Assembly: GCA_963576735.1 (NCBI GenBank)
Contig: OY755177.1
Coordinates: forward strand, 13,516,001-13,580,000
Reading direction: 5' to 3'
From: Bedellia somnulentella
Lineage: Eukaryota > Arthropoda > Insecta > Lepidoptera > Bedelliidae
Length of the DNA: 64,000 nucleotides
Of the stretch, positions 52,124 through 63,240 are shown one piece after another. Made by a program: the position numbers and the translations under genes. Within the stretch, counting starts at the first letter, position 1. The number at the start of each line of letters is the position of its first letter. Under the pieces are notes generated by a model. That model saw nothing but the letters and a program-made list of their open reading frames with translations, did not search any database and was not told where the DNA came from.

Positions 52124-53392
52124 TCTATGAGGATTCTAGTCATGGGAGTATCCAGGTTCTGAGCTAGGGGGGGGCAAATCTTTTTTTTAATTCTTTCTCC
52201 TAGTCTTTTCCCGTTTCTTAGTCGGGGTCGGCTATCTAACCTAAGGGAATTGCCGAAAGTACTTTTTTTTTTTAAAAATAACGTAAATATATTGTACTGC
52301 AAAATATATTTTTTATTAATTACAATAGAGAGTAGAGAGGTAAACGATATCCAGGGGGGCAGCTGCCCTCTCAGGGTTGTATAGCTTCTCCGTGGCTCTT
52401 CAATCTGGTTATGGACGACTGTTTGAAAGAACTGCGCGAAAGTGATTATGGATTGAGAATGAGAGGATTCATCATTATAAGCCTTTTTATACGCTGACGA
52501 ACTAGTGTTACTTTCATCAACGGTAAATGAGTTGCAAGAAATGGTATTATGGGTAATATTGCGTGTAAGTCGTTTGAAAGAAAGGGAATGAGAGTGAATG
52601 TGGACAAACCCAAGACAATGGTTTTCGTGAGAGAGGAAAATATGTCAGAATTTGATATTATAATTGGTGGCAAGAAAGTAGAACATGTGAAAGAGTTTGT
52701 ATATTTGGGAAGTTTGTTATTAGGGACGGAAAATGTGAGGAAGATATAGAAAGGAGACTTAAAAAGGGAAATGCGGTAAACGGAGCCATGAACAGAACAG
52801 TCTAATGTCGAACCAGTCCCTGTCTGAAAAGGCGCGAATGGCAGTACACATACAATGCTGTACTCATAGATGTATAATATACCTCTATGACTGAACTGGT
52901 TCCTACGCTGATGTATGGTAGTGAATGTTGGATATGGCTAAAGAGGCGTGAAAGTAGAGTGAATGCAGTGGAAATGAGATGCCTCAGAAGTATATGTAAT
53001 GTAAGGTTGTGCGACAGAGTGAAAAATAGTGTGATTCGTGAACGTTTAGGTGTGAAAGATGACGTAGTGTGCAAGATAGAGAAAATAATGTTTAGGTGGT
53101 TTGAGCACATAGACAGGATTGATGAACGTAAAATGGCAAAAGGGATATATAGAGCCAATCTGGATGGCGTTGTTAGTAGAGTACGGCCACGGCATACGTT
53201 TGAAAACGTTTTTACGAAAGTCAAAGTGCGTAGTGGAAAGAATAAAAGAGTATGTATGAGAAAAATTATGAATGTGACAGTAGCAAGACAGATTTGCCTG
53301 GATCGTACAAAGTGGCCATCTATAGTCTCTGCCTACCTCAATGGAAATAATGGGCCTGAGTATAAGTAAGTAAGTATGTATAATGTATGAAT
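52124..53392 (+). mobile_element. RTE-like LINE, long 5'-truncated copy, decayed
   Basis: Begins in RT (CACTCTATGAGGATTCTAGT). It is interrupted at about 52145-52350 by unrelated sequence with a long G run, a T run and CTCCTAGTCTTTTCCCG, then resumes at GTTGTATAGCTTCTCCGTGG. Several frameshifts separate motif B, the YADD region (TACGCTGACGAACTAG, already mutated) and the C-terminal part. The tail is (AAGT)n, like the copy at 2430. Compared with 4975-8379 it is clearly older and of a different subfamily. Confidence 0.85.
52887..53369 (+). pseudogene. LINE ORF, C-terminal domain, open 160 codons
   Basis: Reads LVPTLMYGSECWIWLKR, VEMRCLRSICNVRLCDRVK, a WFEHIDRIDERKMAKGIYRA segment and the end SAYLNGN. 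It corresponds to the region after the RT palm in the copy at 7062-8351 (same motif order, conserved spacing). It is the longest uninterrupted frame of the older copy. No start of its own is expected. Confidence 0.8.
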
Positions 53393-53399
53393 AGTTAAT

Positions 53400-53655
53400 T
53401 TTCCAGCATGGTAAAACGTTAAGAAGGTGCACTTGCATATTCATTTAGTAATATATACCATTTTAGTAACAATATTACAGGTGTCGAAGGACATACTAAG
53501 GGGTCCTACTATCACAGCACTGCTTCTGTTAGACTGCCAACCCGCTATGGCCAAATCACTATTCAGAGTAGGCTCAAGCCCCTAGTTGGGGACATATATA
53601 AGTATGTGTAATGAATACGTATGAAACGTCTTGAATCGCATAACGTATCTATAAG
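53400..53655. other. No gene seen
   Basis: At 53535-53590, CTGCCAACCCGCTATGGCC faintly resembles the SINE-C 3' part; too short to call. Confidence 0.35.
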
Positions 53656-53659
53656 AAAT

Positions 53660-53775
53660 ATTATAATACCAAGAGGGGATAGCCAGGGGTTAAGAAGATA
53701 TATTTCCTTAAAGTAAAACTTTTCTCAAGTTGTGATGGAACATAGAGTAAAATAAAGCTTTGACAACATCGCAGC
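53660..53775 (-). repeat. SINE-A, very degraded
   Basis: ATACCAAGAGGGGATAGCCA and, 80 bp on, AGAGTAAAATAAAGCTTTGA keep the order of a minus-strand SINE-A 3' half. Confidence 0.4.
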
Positions 53776-54535
53776 AAGCAACTAAGCATGCATTAGCAAA
53801 TATTTATGTTTAGTTACTTGGTAAAATATCCAACGTAAATGTTAGAATAGAACTCAAATCAATTGATTGCTGTGTTATGTTATAGTACGTATAATTTAAT
53901 ATAATAAAATAACATTGATGTTGGTCATAAGTTAACCGAAAATATATTACATTGATGATTATTAAGTAAGACTAAAGTATTACAATAATAAAGAAAAATA
54001 AAATAGAAAACAGAAATCAATAATCTGCAACATATAATATTTTAAATTTATTATTGTAAATAAAGTAATAGTTGCATACAATAACAGAACTGCGGTAGAA
54101 TAACATATTCTAATACAAGCAAAATGGCAATTTGAATTAAATTTGAAGCTCATCAAAAACCATCTTGCGTGCGATTCGATCCGATTCGATGGAAATCGAA
54201 TAAGTATCGACACGCGCTCGCGCCGTAGACGAGAGCTCAACACGAATTTGACTGTAACTAATTATAGGTGTTATTGCGGTTATAATAAGATCCTCCGAAA
54301 CTTCCCAGAAATGAGGCCGTCAGTTTTATTAATATTTATCCGATACACACACGGTTGCGACTAACCGAATTGACGCAGTCGAAGAAAACGTGCGAGACCA
54401 AAATAAAGTCGTAAAGTATTGGCACGTTGTTTATTTGTACTTACAATCGTTGTACTTTTAATTATATTCTACGAACCTGAGCTATACGGGGTATCGGGCC
54501 ATAGTTATATCATTTTCTTGCAGTTTTCTAATCTA
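53776..54535. other. No gene seen
   Basis: AT-rich, with a short CpG-containing patch at 54200-54235 (GACACGCGCTCGCGCCGTAG). No supported frame. Confidence 0.35.
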
Positions 54536-54539
54536 TTAT

Positions 54540-54630
54540 TGTCTGAAATACCACTATCCTATCTTTTCCAGTTGGGTTTCTTGCGGGGCGATTGGGGGAA
54601 TGATTGAGTGATGTGATTAGACATATATCG
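54540..54630 (+). repeat. SINE-A 5' part, very degraded
   Basis: TGAAATACCACTATCCTATC and GGGCGATTGGGGGAATGATT resemble the S1 5' region with losses. Weak. Confidence 0.25.
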
Positions 54631-54897
54631 TGATCATCTGTTTCCTTTTAATATTTAAAATGTTGTGACCATATCTATTCAGGATAATAGCTGGGAGATG
54701 TTAACATAACTAAGACTGGGCGGTGTGGGTGTAGTATGGGGCGACTTTTAGAGAGATTGGTGAGGGAGTTGGAAATTCATCACCCATTATTCTTTAGTCA
54801 AAAACTCAGTCTACTAATTTTGAAATTATTGCCGTGCGTGTACATACTTTTTGTTACTGACTTAACGGAGTTAAGGTTTATAAATTACAGTCGAACT

Positions 54898-55087
54898 ATT
54901 CCGTGATAGCTCAGTGGGTACAACACCGCTTATCGTGCAGACGATCGATGAGGGTTCAAATCCCGGGTCGTGCCTACACTTTTTTTGTGCTCTGAACATC
55001 AGGTGACAATGTCACGTGATGTTCAGAAGTATTAGTACCTCTGCCAACCCCTTCTTGGATAAAGGGCGTGAACATTTGAGTTTGAGT
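54898..55087 (+). repeat. SINE-B, internally deleted
   Basis: tRNA-like head (CCGTGATAGCTCAGTGGGTA; GGGTTCAAATCCCGGGTCGT) joined after CCTACACTTTTTTTGTG directly to the 3' part (GCTCTGAACATCAGGTGACA, GTATTAGTACCTCTGCCAAC, GGGCGTGAACATTTGAG). About 170 bp of body are missing. The head is the cleanest of the SINE-B heads in the window. Confidence 0.8.
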
Positions 55088-55090
55088 TTC

Positions 55091-55530
55091 GAACTATTGA
55101 AACTATGCATTTCTAACGCCACAAAACCATGAATACGCTATCAAACTTGCGAACCATTGCGAACTTTTAAACAGGCAGTATTTATAGAACTTAGTTTTAA
55201 TACTGTTCATAGGAATTTTAATTTCTTCTTACCTGCTTATTTAATGAAAATAGCTTTGTTGTCACCTTTAATAAGAGTTTCTTTCGTTTCCAAGAACATT
55301 GATAAAGCTGTTCAGTAGCAGAATTGCAAGTTTTAAAATAGTACATTCATGCTGAAATTTATGAATGTTTGATTGTTAATGTTATTCAGTTTGGATATAA
55401 TTAATTATGAACGAAAAACGCACGATAGTAGACGGGAAATATTGTGATAAGTTGGGTTTTCGGTTACTTCGAAATGAAAAACAAACAACAACTAATTTAT
55501 AATAACTATAATAATTACAATATTATTGTA
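55091..55530. other. No gene seen
   Basis: AT-rich; nothing recognisable. Confidence 0.4.
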
Positions 55531-55532
55531 TT

Positions 55533-55779
55533 ACATACATACATTTACTCACGGCCATAAATCCCAAAAAGGGGTAGCCAGAGCTTCAGAGCTTGAAACT
55601 CCTCAGCCACATTCGGAAGTTGATAAGGGACAATATGGAAGAAATAAAGTATCGTTGGTGATGGGTCTCCAACCGCATCGCCTAAAAGCAACGTAAAAAG
55701 CACCATACCCTTAGTCACCTCTTACGACACCTGGGGGTAGAAAGGGATAGTGACGTTCTAAGCCGGCACTACAGGGCAC
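55533..55779 (-). mobile_element. SINE-A, S2, full-length
   Basis: Near-consensus S2 on the minus strand: CTCACGGCCATAAATCCC, GAAGTTGATAAGGGACAATA, TATCGTTGGTGATGGGTCTC, TTCTAAGCCGGCACTACAGG. Confidence 0.88.
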
Positions 55780-55825
55780 TATAGTATTACAAGAACAATA
55801 TCTTAACAGTTCCGTGTTTAAGAAC

Positions 55826-55952
55826 ATACATACATATACATATACTCACGGCAATAAATCCCTAGAAGGGGTAGACAGAGCTTCGGAATAAGGAATTCCT
55901 CAGCCACTTTTGGAAGTTGAGTGGGGAGAAGGTCGTAAAATAAAGGTTGTTT
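55826..55952 (-). mobile_element. SINE-A, S1, 3' part, interrupted
   Basis: Minus-strand S1: CTCACGGCAATAAATCCC, CCTCAGCCACTTTTGGAAGT, then AATAAAGGTTGTTT (55939-55952), which is duplicated after the inserted fold-back element. Confidence 0.85.
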
Positions 55953-56079
55953 AATTTAATGTTTTTCGACATGAATTCCTCATGTGGGGATTATTACTCA
56001 TAAATAAAAGATGTTTTTAAAGGAATCACCCCGCCAGTGTCGAAATTTTTCTTTCCTTTAAAAACATCTTTTATTTATG
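55953..56079 (+). mobile_element. tRNA-like fold-back element, copy E
   Basis: A 127-bp insertion with an exact 14-bp TSD AATAAAGGTTGTTT. The head ATTCCTCATGTGGGGATTAT is followed by a perfect inverted repeat: arms 55998-56025 and 56053-56080 (28 bp) around a 27-base loop holding CCCGCCAGTGTCGAAATTTT, a remnant of the tRNA-like core end. The arm sequence (AAAGATGTTTTTAAAGG) is not that of copy D, yet both arms match perfectly. The last arm base overlaps the TSD. Confidence 0.82.
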
Positions 56080-56173
56080 AATAAAGGTTGTTTGTGATGG
56101 GTCTCGTTAGTCGCCTCTTACGTACACCTACCGGAAGAAATGGGGTAGTGTTATTCTAAGCCGACACTACACA
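56080..56173 (-). mobile_element. SINE-A, S1, 5' part
   Basis: Continues the copy begun at 55826 from the second TSD to GCCGACACTACACAGC. The middle CCAACCGCATCGCCC block is deleted. Confidence 0.85.
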
Positions 56174-56745
56174 GCTTTAAGAAGTTGATTTAAAACGCTG
56201 CTATAATAAGTTAAAATTTTCATTTTTAAGTTAAAATGCGGTTAGTTTATTAAGATTGCTAGTGACACAAAAATATGCACCTATTTGACATTTTGTGTGT
56301 CACGTGTATTTCAACAACATTAACCAATATTCCAAAATAACCAGAATTTCTTTCCCACGTTACGCATTCACGAACCCATTTAAGATTAGCATACATTTTG
56401 ATTATTGCAAAATTATTTGCCCTTGGCTTCCTAAGTAGCACTACACGCATATCGCACACGCACTACAGATTTGAATAATTTCAGAAATTGGTGATCATCA
56501 AATACTTTGAATATCAGAAGATAACTAAAACACCTTACGGGGACAGAATTCTTGGCATTGTTCTTCTATTTGTATAAATTTATTGTGGGAATCTTTTGAT
56601 TCGCATTTTTCATTTTGGTTCTACACCCTCAAGTGTGAATAATATTGGGTTGGAAACTTCATTACGAATACATGCAGCAGTGTAGGCCAATAGTCAAATA
56701 TAACCTCTGAAGAATAAAATAATGCTGTGGTTGAATTCTAAAATG
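56174..56745. other. No gene seen
   Basis: Frame 56259-56459 has no recognisable feature. Confidence 0.4.
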
Positions 56746-56754
56746 AAATGTACT

Positions 56755-56878
56755 TTATTTTACCATATTTTCCCCACGCAACTTCCAAAAGTGGCTGAGG
56801 AATTTCTGATTCCTTAGCTCTGGCTACCCCTTTTAGGGATTTATAGCCGTGAGTATGTATGTATGTATGTATGTATGT
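56755..56878 (+). mobile_element. SINE-A, S1, 5'-truncated with TSD
   Basis: Begins at TTATTTTACCATATTTTCCC and ends with six TATG units. TSD AAATGTACT lies at 56746-56754 and 56879-56887. Clear 5' truncation. Confidence 0.88.
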
Positions 56879-56887
56879 AAATGTACT

Positions 56888-57300
56888 CTCTTTTCTAAAA
56901 AGCAGACCTAAACTAAGCGAAGAGAACGAGCAAAAATAAAGCATTAAAATATTTTACAAACATATTAGTAATTTCTATAAGAATCACTTTATCCTGGAAT
57001 TTTATTCTTTATGATTTTAAGAAGATTTTTATGCACTTTTCATATGCTATAAACAGCTAAACACAATATGCTTTGGCAATTTTGAAAAGGAAGAATGACC
57101 AATTACAATACATCTCAGAGTGACTTAAGAATACGCAGCATTTTTAAGTCTGTTTTTTTTATTGCGCACCAGCCACTATTAAGTGAGTTATCCTGTTATT
57201 TTGTTACTGTCATTTTACTGAAATTTCAGGTCCTTATACAATAGCGGTACAATATTCTAAATAGGTGGTTTTTCTTCAATAATTCAAAATCAAAACCTGA
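56888..57300. other. No gene seen
   Basis: AT-rich; nothing recognisable. Confidence 0.4.
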
Positions 57301-57301
57301 T

Positions 57302-57515
57302 GTACATACATTCATATACTCACGACTAAAAATCCAATCCAAAAAGGTTAGTTAGCCAGAGCCCCGGAATAAAAATTCCTTGGCCCATTTTACAAAATTA
57401 AGTGGGGATAAGGTTGGAAAAAAAACACCTAAAAAGCCCCATATCCTTAGTCGCCTCTTACGATCACCCACGGGCAGAAATCGGGTAGTGCTATTCTAAG
57501 GCGATACTTCACAGA
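57302..57515 (-). repeat. SINE-A, diverged, internal deletion
   Basis: CATTCATATACTCACGACTA, a tail-side duplication (AATCCAATCC), AATTAAGTGGGGATAAGG, CCTTAGTCGCCTCTTACGAT and GCTATTCTAAGGCGATACTT. Confidence 0.7.
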
Positions 57516-58145
57516 CCTGATATACTCTTACTTATATCGATAACTAAGAAGTACAATTTAGTTTCAAAACATTGAATGTTAGTTACTAGCCGCGGTAGTG
57601 TTCCAAATTCGAATTAATTTTTGTAACAAAACAGTGCACGGTATATGGTCCAGTATTTGGACATTTGCCAGTTATGCGACCTCAAATTGATTTTGCCTGA
57701 GCTTTTGCTGCACTAAAATTTGTGACCGCTCCCACTATTAGACAAGCGTTGATTAATTTTAGTTTTGTTCATCAGATATGTGGTTTATTTTAGCCCCATT
57801 TGTGGGAGAAATGTTATCGAAATTGCTGATAACAATGAATATTATTTCAATATTGCGTCGCGCCAACCCAGGAGGATCATTTTCATATTTTCGGAACCAA
57901 TTAATTGGAATACTTTGACATTGGAAATTTACTATTAGAAATAAGACAAGTAGAAGTAATTTCTCCGAAACTGTTGTGGACGTACAACAATGTAGAGTAT
58001 CGATGACGAAACAACGTTAGTGATTTTATTCATGTTATATACTAATTTGTATGAATACAAACTCTATATTGTATTATTGACTATTTAACAACATCTACCT
58101 CAAACAAATCATCCAGTAGAATACAATTTAAGCAAGAGAAAACTG
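57516..58145. other. No gene seen
   Basis: AT-rich; nothing recognisable. Confidence 0.4.
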
Positions 58146-58179
58146 GCTGATTGTACATTTTACGCTGAGCCAAGACCTT

Positions 58180-58270
58180 TTTGGTATCATTAAATGTTGT
58201 ATCTAATTGTTAAATACTGTTTGTAATTTTGTTTTTAATACCAAATAAATATTTTACTTACTTACTTAAA
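58180..58270 (+). repeat. Possible LINE 3' end with (TTAC)n tail
   Basis: TTAATACCAAATAAATATTT, then TACTTACTTACTTA: an AATAAA-containing stretch followed by a tetranucleotide tail, as many LINE ends show. No second copy in the window. Confidence 0.3.
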
Positions 58271-58372
58271 ATTATTGTTGCGTATGTATGTAAGGGTTGC
58301 TTATGCTTACATCTTTAAGTCATACTTTGCGTATGAACAAAGTGGTGATTGGCCAGCCGGTATCCAGCATAA

Positions 58373-58531
58373 ATGCATATGCTCGCAGGCACATTTCCCA
58401 CGAAGGGTGGGGTACCCAGAATTTTTTCAGCCACATCGCCCTTCATTAACTTAAATAAGTCCAAAACTCAAAGTAACGACATCCGGAAGAAATGGGTAAG
58501 TGCTATTCTAGGCCAACACTAGACAGCTATT
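58373..58531 (-). repeat. SINE-A, degraded
   Basis: CATATGCTCGCAGGCACATT, GGGTGGGGTACCCAGAATTT and GCTATTCTAGGCCAACACTA mark both ends. The middle is partly deleted. Confidence 0.6.
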
Positions 58532-58605
58532 CAGCTGGCGTAACCGCCAAACGTCATGTTTTGGTGAATGAGTACCTCTGCCACCACGTAGCGTAAATTA
58601 TATGT
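58532..58605 (+). repeat. SINE-B 3' fragment, degraded
   Basis: ACGTCATGTTTTGGTGAATG, AGTACCTCTGCCACCACGTA and GCGTAAATT follow the SINE-B end. Confidence 0.4.
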
Positions 58606-58724
58606 CAATATTTTAATTTACTTTTATTCATTTCAAGAAGATAGGAAATGGGATATGAAATAAAAAAGAGAGGGTTGCTCATTAAAATGTTGACTTATTT
58701 AAGAACAACCCTTGTTCTATTGAT

Positions 58725-58737
58725 AGCTACCTTCAAT
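58725..58737. repeat. TSD of SINE-A, left
   Basis: AGCTACCTTCAAT, repeated exactly at 58971-58983. Confidence 0.85.
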
Positions 58738-58970
58738 ACATACATACATATACTCACGGCTGTAAATCCCTAGAAGGGGTAGCCAGAGCTAAGGAATTAG
58801 AAACGCCTCAGCCACTTTTGAAAAGTTGAGTTGGGTAAAGATGGTAAAATAAAGGTTATTGGTGATGGGTCTCCAACCGCATCGCCCAAAATCTCTTAAA
58901 AGCCCCAATACCGTTAGTCGCCTCTTACGTACACCCACCGGCAGAAATGGGGTAGTGCTATTCTAAGCCG
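58738..58970 (-). mobile_element. SINE-A, S1, lacks last 5' bases, 13-bp TSD
   Basis: Near-consensus minus-strand copy that ends at TTCTAAGCCG, about 16 bases short of the full 5' end, then the TSD. Example of slight 5' truncation. Confidence 0.92.
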
Positions 58971-59252
58971 AGCTACCTTCAATCTGCATTGTAATTAAAC
59001 TGTAAATTTCAACTACTACCGTAGTAATAGCCTGGACTGTCTGTTCAAAGCGCTTCTTGAACCACGGAATCATCCCAAATTTCAGATAAGTTTTGGTTTA
59101 GGCCTGCAATATGTTACCAAACCCTTATCCAAAATCTTATAAATTACAGAGAGTACATTTTACTTCATCATTAGTCCTAGGAGGTTGGAAACTGACAATA
59201 TAGAGCTGATTCATATAGGCAAGTTTACATAACTTACTTAATCACGACTACC

Positions 59253-59412
59253 TTAAATTGTCACTACCTTCTCTACCCACGGGTGGTGTCGTAAGGCAAC
59301 AAAATGATACTTTATTTCTAGCATCAACTTCCAAATGTCGCTGAGGAGTTCCTAGTTTTGAAGATCTGGCTACCCCTTTTTGGGATTTATGGCCGTGAGT
59401 ATCAATGTATGT
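59253..59412 (+). repeat. SINE-A, S2, internal deletion
   Basis: AATTGTCACTACCTTCTCTA, ACGGGTGGTGTCGTAAGGCA, a deletion to GATACTTTATTTCTAGCATC, GAGGAGTTCCTAGTTTTGAA and GGGATTTATGGCCGTGAGTA. Confidence 0.8.
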
Positions 59413-59817
59413 ACCCTCAATTAGCAAACATTTTTAAAAGTTGAGAGGAAGAAAGATGGTCGAATTACAGAAAAATAAAATCAATGAGAAGCACCGTTTA
59501 ATTAGTCACCAACTTAGTTATGGTATATATATATAGATAAGTCTAATCCAAGTTAAGTAATATTCACTTGGCTGTTGCATTAATATTGAATTTATTTCGA
59601 AGTATACTTGTTCCAATGTATATGAACTTTAATCGGGACATTTCATTGGGCCAAAAGTATTGACATCAACTTGAATAGTTGGAAACTCAGCTCACAAAAA
59701 AACAATATAAAACTAGCAATATGCGAGTTGGATATCGCAGGAAGAGTTCTGCATTATCTATAAAAACATGGTATTACGCAACGGGACATACTATTTAGTA
59801 TGTAATTTTTTTTATTT
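59413..59817. other. No gene seen
   Basis: AT-rich; nothing recognisable. Confidence 0.4.
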
Positions 59818-59826
59818 TGTTATCAT

Positions 59827-59916
59827 TTATTACTTAACTTTCCAAAAGTGGCTGAGGAATTTCTACCTGAATGGCTACCCCATCTAGGGATTTATAGCCG
59901 TGAGTATTTGTATATA
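59827..59916 (+). mobile_element. SINE-A, S1, strongly 5'-truncated, TSD
   Basis: Starts at TTATTACTTAACTTTCC and ends GAGTATTTGTATA. TGTTATCAT lies at 59818-59826 and 59917-59925 as a probable 9-bp TSD. Confidence 0.8.
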
Positions 59917-59951
59917 TGTTATCATCTCCTGAAGTGAGTAATATAATTTAT

Positions 59952-60203
59952 AATACATACATACATATTCTTTCGGTCATAAATCCCAACAAGGGGTAGT
60001 CAGAGCTTTAAAGCTAGAAACTCCTCAGCCACATTTTGAAGTTGATAGGGACAAGATGGTAGAACTAAAGTATCATTGATGATGAGTCTCCAACCGCATC
60101 ACCCAAAAACTACTTAAAAAACCTTACCCCATACCCTTAGTCGTTTCTTACGGCAACCGTGGTTGGAAGGGGGTAGTGACATTTTAGCCGACACCACACG
60201 GCG
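59952..60203 (-). mobile_element. SINE-A, S2, full-length
   Basis: Minus-strand S2: TTCTTTCGGTCATAAATCCC, GCTTTAAAGCTAGAAACTCC, GAAGTTGATAGGGACAAGAT, TTAGCCGACACCACACGGC. Frames 60137-60340 and 60163-60372 cross its edge. Confidence 0.82.
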
Positions 60204-60275
60204 ATATATAATAATTCATAATCTAGGTGAAAAAATAAAAGTTTGGTGTATAGCAGCCCCCTCATCCATAAATTT

Positions 60276-60430
60276 AAAGAAAGAAAGAAAGAAAAGCATT
60301 TATTCGCTGCTACACACGTACAAAGGAAGACACAGCACAAAAATAAGTATATACAAAAACACAGAAAAATAATAATAAAAAGACAATATCATACACACTA
60401 ATTCCAAGATATAAAAGAAAAAAAAACTAT
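60276..60430 (-). repeat. Probable retroposon 3' end with (TTTC)n tail
   Basis: (GAAA)n at 60276-60296, followed by AGCATTTATTCGCTGCTACA and CACGTACAAAGGAAGACACA, looks like the reverse complement of a LINE or SINE end. No second copy here; inner boundary unknown. Confidence 0.4.
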
Positions 60431-60589
60431 AGCCGTATAACCTGCGTAGTAGCAACGAATTTAATTAATTTAATTTATGTATTTGTTTTAACAACAGAAA
60501 TATAACAGTTGTCGGTATTTCAACGTTTAATTTTAACTATCGTGGTCCTTGAGAGCCTGGTGACAGATAGCCAGTATCAGTAATATCTC

Positions 60590-60855
60590 AAACACTCAAA
60601 CGTTCACGTCGAATATCCCGGAAAAGGTTGGCAGAGATACTAATACTTCTTATCTGGTGTTCACAGTACCCACGTACTTAGCTTGGACTGTGTACTCACG
60701 TGATAGGGGGCAGGCCTATCGCCGTTTTGTACGAATACACTGTCACATGACTAAGTACAACTCAGCCATGTGGGTTTCCTCACGATGTTTTCCCTCACCG
60801 TTAGCAACCATGTTAAATTAACCACACATATGTCTTTAGAAACTGAGCACGGAGT
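60590..60855 (-). mobile_element. SINE-B, 3' two thirds
   Basis: Well preserved on the minus strand: AAACGTTCACGTCGAATATC, GGTTGGCAGAGATACTAATA, CGTGATAGGGGGCAGGCCTA, TCGCCGTTTTGTACGAATAC, ACTAAGTACAACTCAGCCAT and CCCTCACCGTTAGCAACCAT. The tRNA-like head is not recognisable beyond 60855. Frame 60770-60958 overlaps it. Confidence 0.78.
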
Positions 60856-61799
60856 TATCACGTCGCTATCAGTAATATGGACCCGTTATATCTTTTTGGT
60901 ACTGAACCCTACAAATCAGAACAGTTATATGATATTTATACGAACTAATCGACCGTGAACTGTTTCCTTTGTATCACGAAATTCCGCACGAAGATGGAAG
61001 TTATGTTGTATCAATAAAAAACTTGGAGCTCATTGACTGAACTGACATTGAGAGACTTAGTTCAATGACACCGCCATAATAACTGCAAAGTTACTGATCA
61101 TAGAAAGTATTGCTAGCTTACGAAAATTGCGTCTGGTTAAGATGGACTAGCAAAGGCTAATCTAGAAATTAAATATAGTCAATAGTATAAATTTGCGTAT
61201 CTCAAATATCGGGGGAGACCCAAGTAGAAAAAAATCATAACTTGTAGTGGGATTTTGTATGACAACTAATAACACAAGACTCCTTCAAGCATTGAAAGTC
61301 AACGCACAAAGTAATTGTCAAAAGTTTATTTGTGTCCCAAAAGGTAATTTGCTTGCGCTTAACATAGAAAACAGTATTTAAATCCAAAATCTTCAACAAC
61401 CTAACTTTACCCAAGAGAGCAGCCGCATACAATTATACACTACACACAATACACTAACACGGAATCCCAATGAGAGGTTTCAAAGCAATTACTTACATTA
61501 ACAATATTTACAAGTGTGAAACCTTCGCTGTGAAACGAGCAAGTTCATCATTTGGTGCAATGGTGCAGCGCGGAGAGTAATAACACTAATTTTGCCTCTG
61601 AGGGTGGTCTTAGCAAGTTGAACGATATTTTTACTGGCCATATCGCCGATATTACACGTTACACAGACTAAACGAGAGGCTGGCGTGTCGCCAACCAGCT
61701 TTACTTTAATTGCCTCTTGTCTTTTTACCAGCTCTACAAAGGTATTTTATGGAATTAATATTTTGTTCACTTTTTTATTGCATGTATTTGTATAAAAGG
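60856..61799. other. No gene seen
   Basis: AT-rich; frame 61235-61432 has no feature. No repeat match. Confidence 0.4.
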
Positions 61800-61800
61800 G

Positions 61801-62046
61801 CCGTGTAGTGCCAGCTTAGAATGTCACTACCACTTTCTACCCACGGGTGTCGTAAGCGGCGACTATGGGTTTAGGGCTTTTTGAAGTCATTTTTGGGTGG
61901 TGCGGTTGAAGACCCACCACCAACGATACTTTATTTCTACGATCTTGTACTACTTGTCAGCTTCCAGATGTGGCTGAGTAGTTTCTAGCTCTAAAGCTCT
62001 GTCACCCCTTTGGGATTTACGGCCGTGAGTATATTTATGTATTTGT
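61801..62046 (+). mobile_element. SINE-A, S2, full-length
   Basis: GCCGTGTAGTGCCAGCTTAG, TGTCACTACCACTTTCTACC, ACGGGTGTCGTAAGCGGCGA, AACGATACTTTATTTCTACG, AGCTCTAAAGCTCTGTCACC and GGCCGTGAGTATATTTATG. Confidence 0.88.
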
Positions 62047-62825
62047 ATAATCAACATTTCATGACATCATACATATCAGCGTATAAACAATTTAAAAAAG
62101 TATTTTCTATGTCCCAATTTTTTCTCTTTTGATCCATAAACTCAAAGGTCTCATCATTTCTGATCTATATAGGTACTCATGTTTGCCCTCTATGTTCTAG
62201 AAATAATATTTGCATCAGTTTACGTGGTACGTAGGTATATTCATTAATATTAAAGACAGCTCCTTAATGTATGTGACGTCAAAATGAATACCCTTATTTC
62301 ACACATAATTTTCTTTCCTGCAACTTTGTAATCTCAATACAAATTAGATAAACAGTGCCAGTGTTCCCACACGAAGTTGCTCCCATAATATTAGCGGCGG
62401 TAAAGTTTGTTATAAACAGTTTATGTTTTACCTAAGTTGCTATTCGGTAGCGCGCGCTCAGTGTCGCAGAAAGCTTATTCCTACTGGACCAATGCCAACA
62501 AAACCCTTGCCTGAAATTGCTTTTGCTGTACTACCCTCTTCCCTGGCAATGATACCAACCTCTGCTATGTCTCCTAGTCGCGGAACACTTCGGATTTAAC
62601 TTTGTATTATTTCTTATGTTTCACTTTAATATACATAGGATGGGTGTCGAATAGAACTTTCCTGTCTTTTGCAGTACATGTCGTATAATGCGATCGAGAA
62701 TAGTCTGAAAAATTTGAAGTGTTTGGAGAGGAATGCGGTTGTAACTCTTCACAAATAATCCTTTATCTAAATAGGTAATTACTTCTGTCGCAGAGGCACA
62801 GGGATGGAAGAACGGCAAGAGTCAT
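62047..62825. other. No gene seen
   Basis: AT-rich; frame 62621-62818 lacks features. Confidence 0.4.
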
Positions 62826-62868
62826 GAAGTTTCAGCAACCCCTTCTTTGGGATCACGGCTGTGAGTGG
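62826..62868 (+). repeat. SINE-A 3' end fragment
   Basis: TTTCAGCAACCCCTTCTTTG, GGATCACGGCTGTGAGTGG: the last ~40 bp in degraded form. Confidence 0.4.
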
Positions 62869-63004
62869 AAGAAATCATATAGAAAAAAATATGAATTTTC
62901 TTTTTCTTCGAAGTTAGCAATTTAGGTAGAGATAAATTATCAGAATTATAAGATTCCAGTTATCTTTATTTTTTTATGGTATAGTGAGAATAGTAGAACG
63001 GTTT

Positions 63005-63240
63005 GCAAATTTTGTGTTCGACTCAGGATTTGAAGATCACGGATTGGGTTTCTGGGGGGGCAAACCCACAATTTCAATTTATAAGATTTAACTCAGTTTG
63101 GTATAGTATTGCAGCCTTGAATCAGCAGTTTATCTGAAAAATAAAATGATTCCATGCTTTAGAAAGCACGTTAAGCCGGCTGCTATCTTTGTAGTTAGTT
63201 AGAATGCCAGCCTTCAGTAATCTAGTGTAGTGGACTATGA
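63005..63240 (+). repeat. SINE-C, diverged copy
   Basis: GTTCGACTCAGGATTTG in the head, then TCTGGGGGGGCAAACCCACA, AACTCAGTTTGGTATAGTAT, TGCAGCCTTGAATCAGCAG and AGAATGCCAGCCTTCAGTAA. These follow the order of the copy at 37110. Confidence 0.6.

Noticed and set aside
52145..52355. Insertion in the older LINE copy with an 8-bp TSD (TATCCAGG at 52149 and 52348)
   Set aside because: The right copy of the octamer can be explained by LINE sequence itself (CTCCAGGGG), so the TSD is not secure and the insert is not assigned to a family.
54143..54364. Arg-rich ORFs around 53980-54364 as a possible exon
   Set aside because: Short, overlapping on both strands, no recognisable domain or consistent splice sites; the composition explains them.
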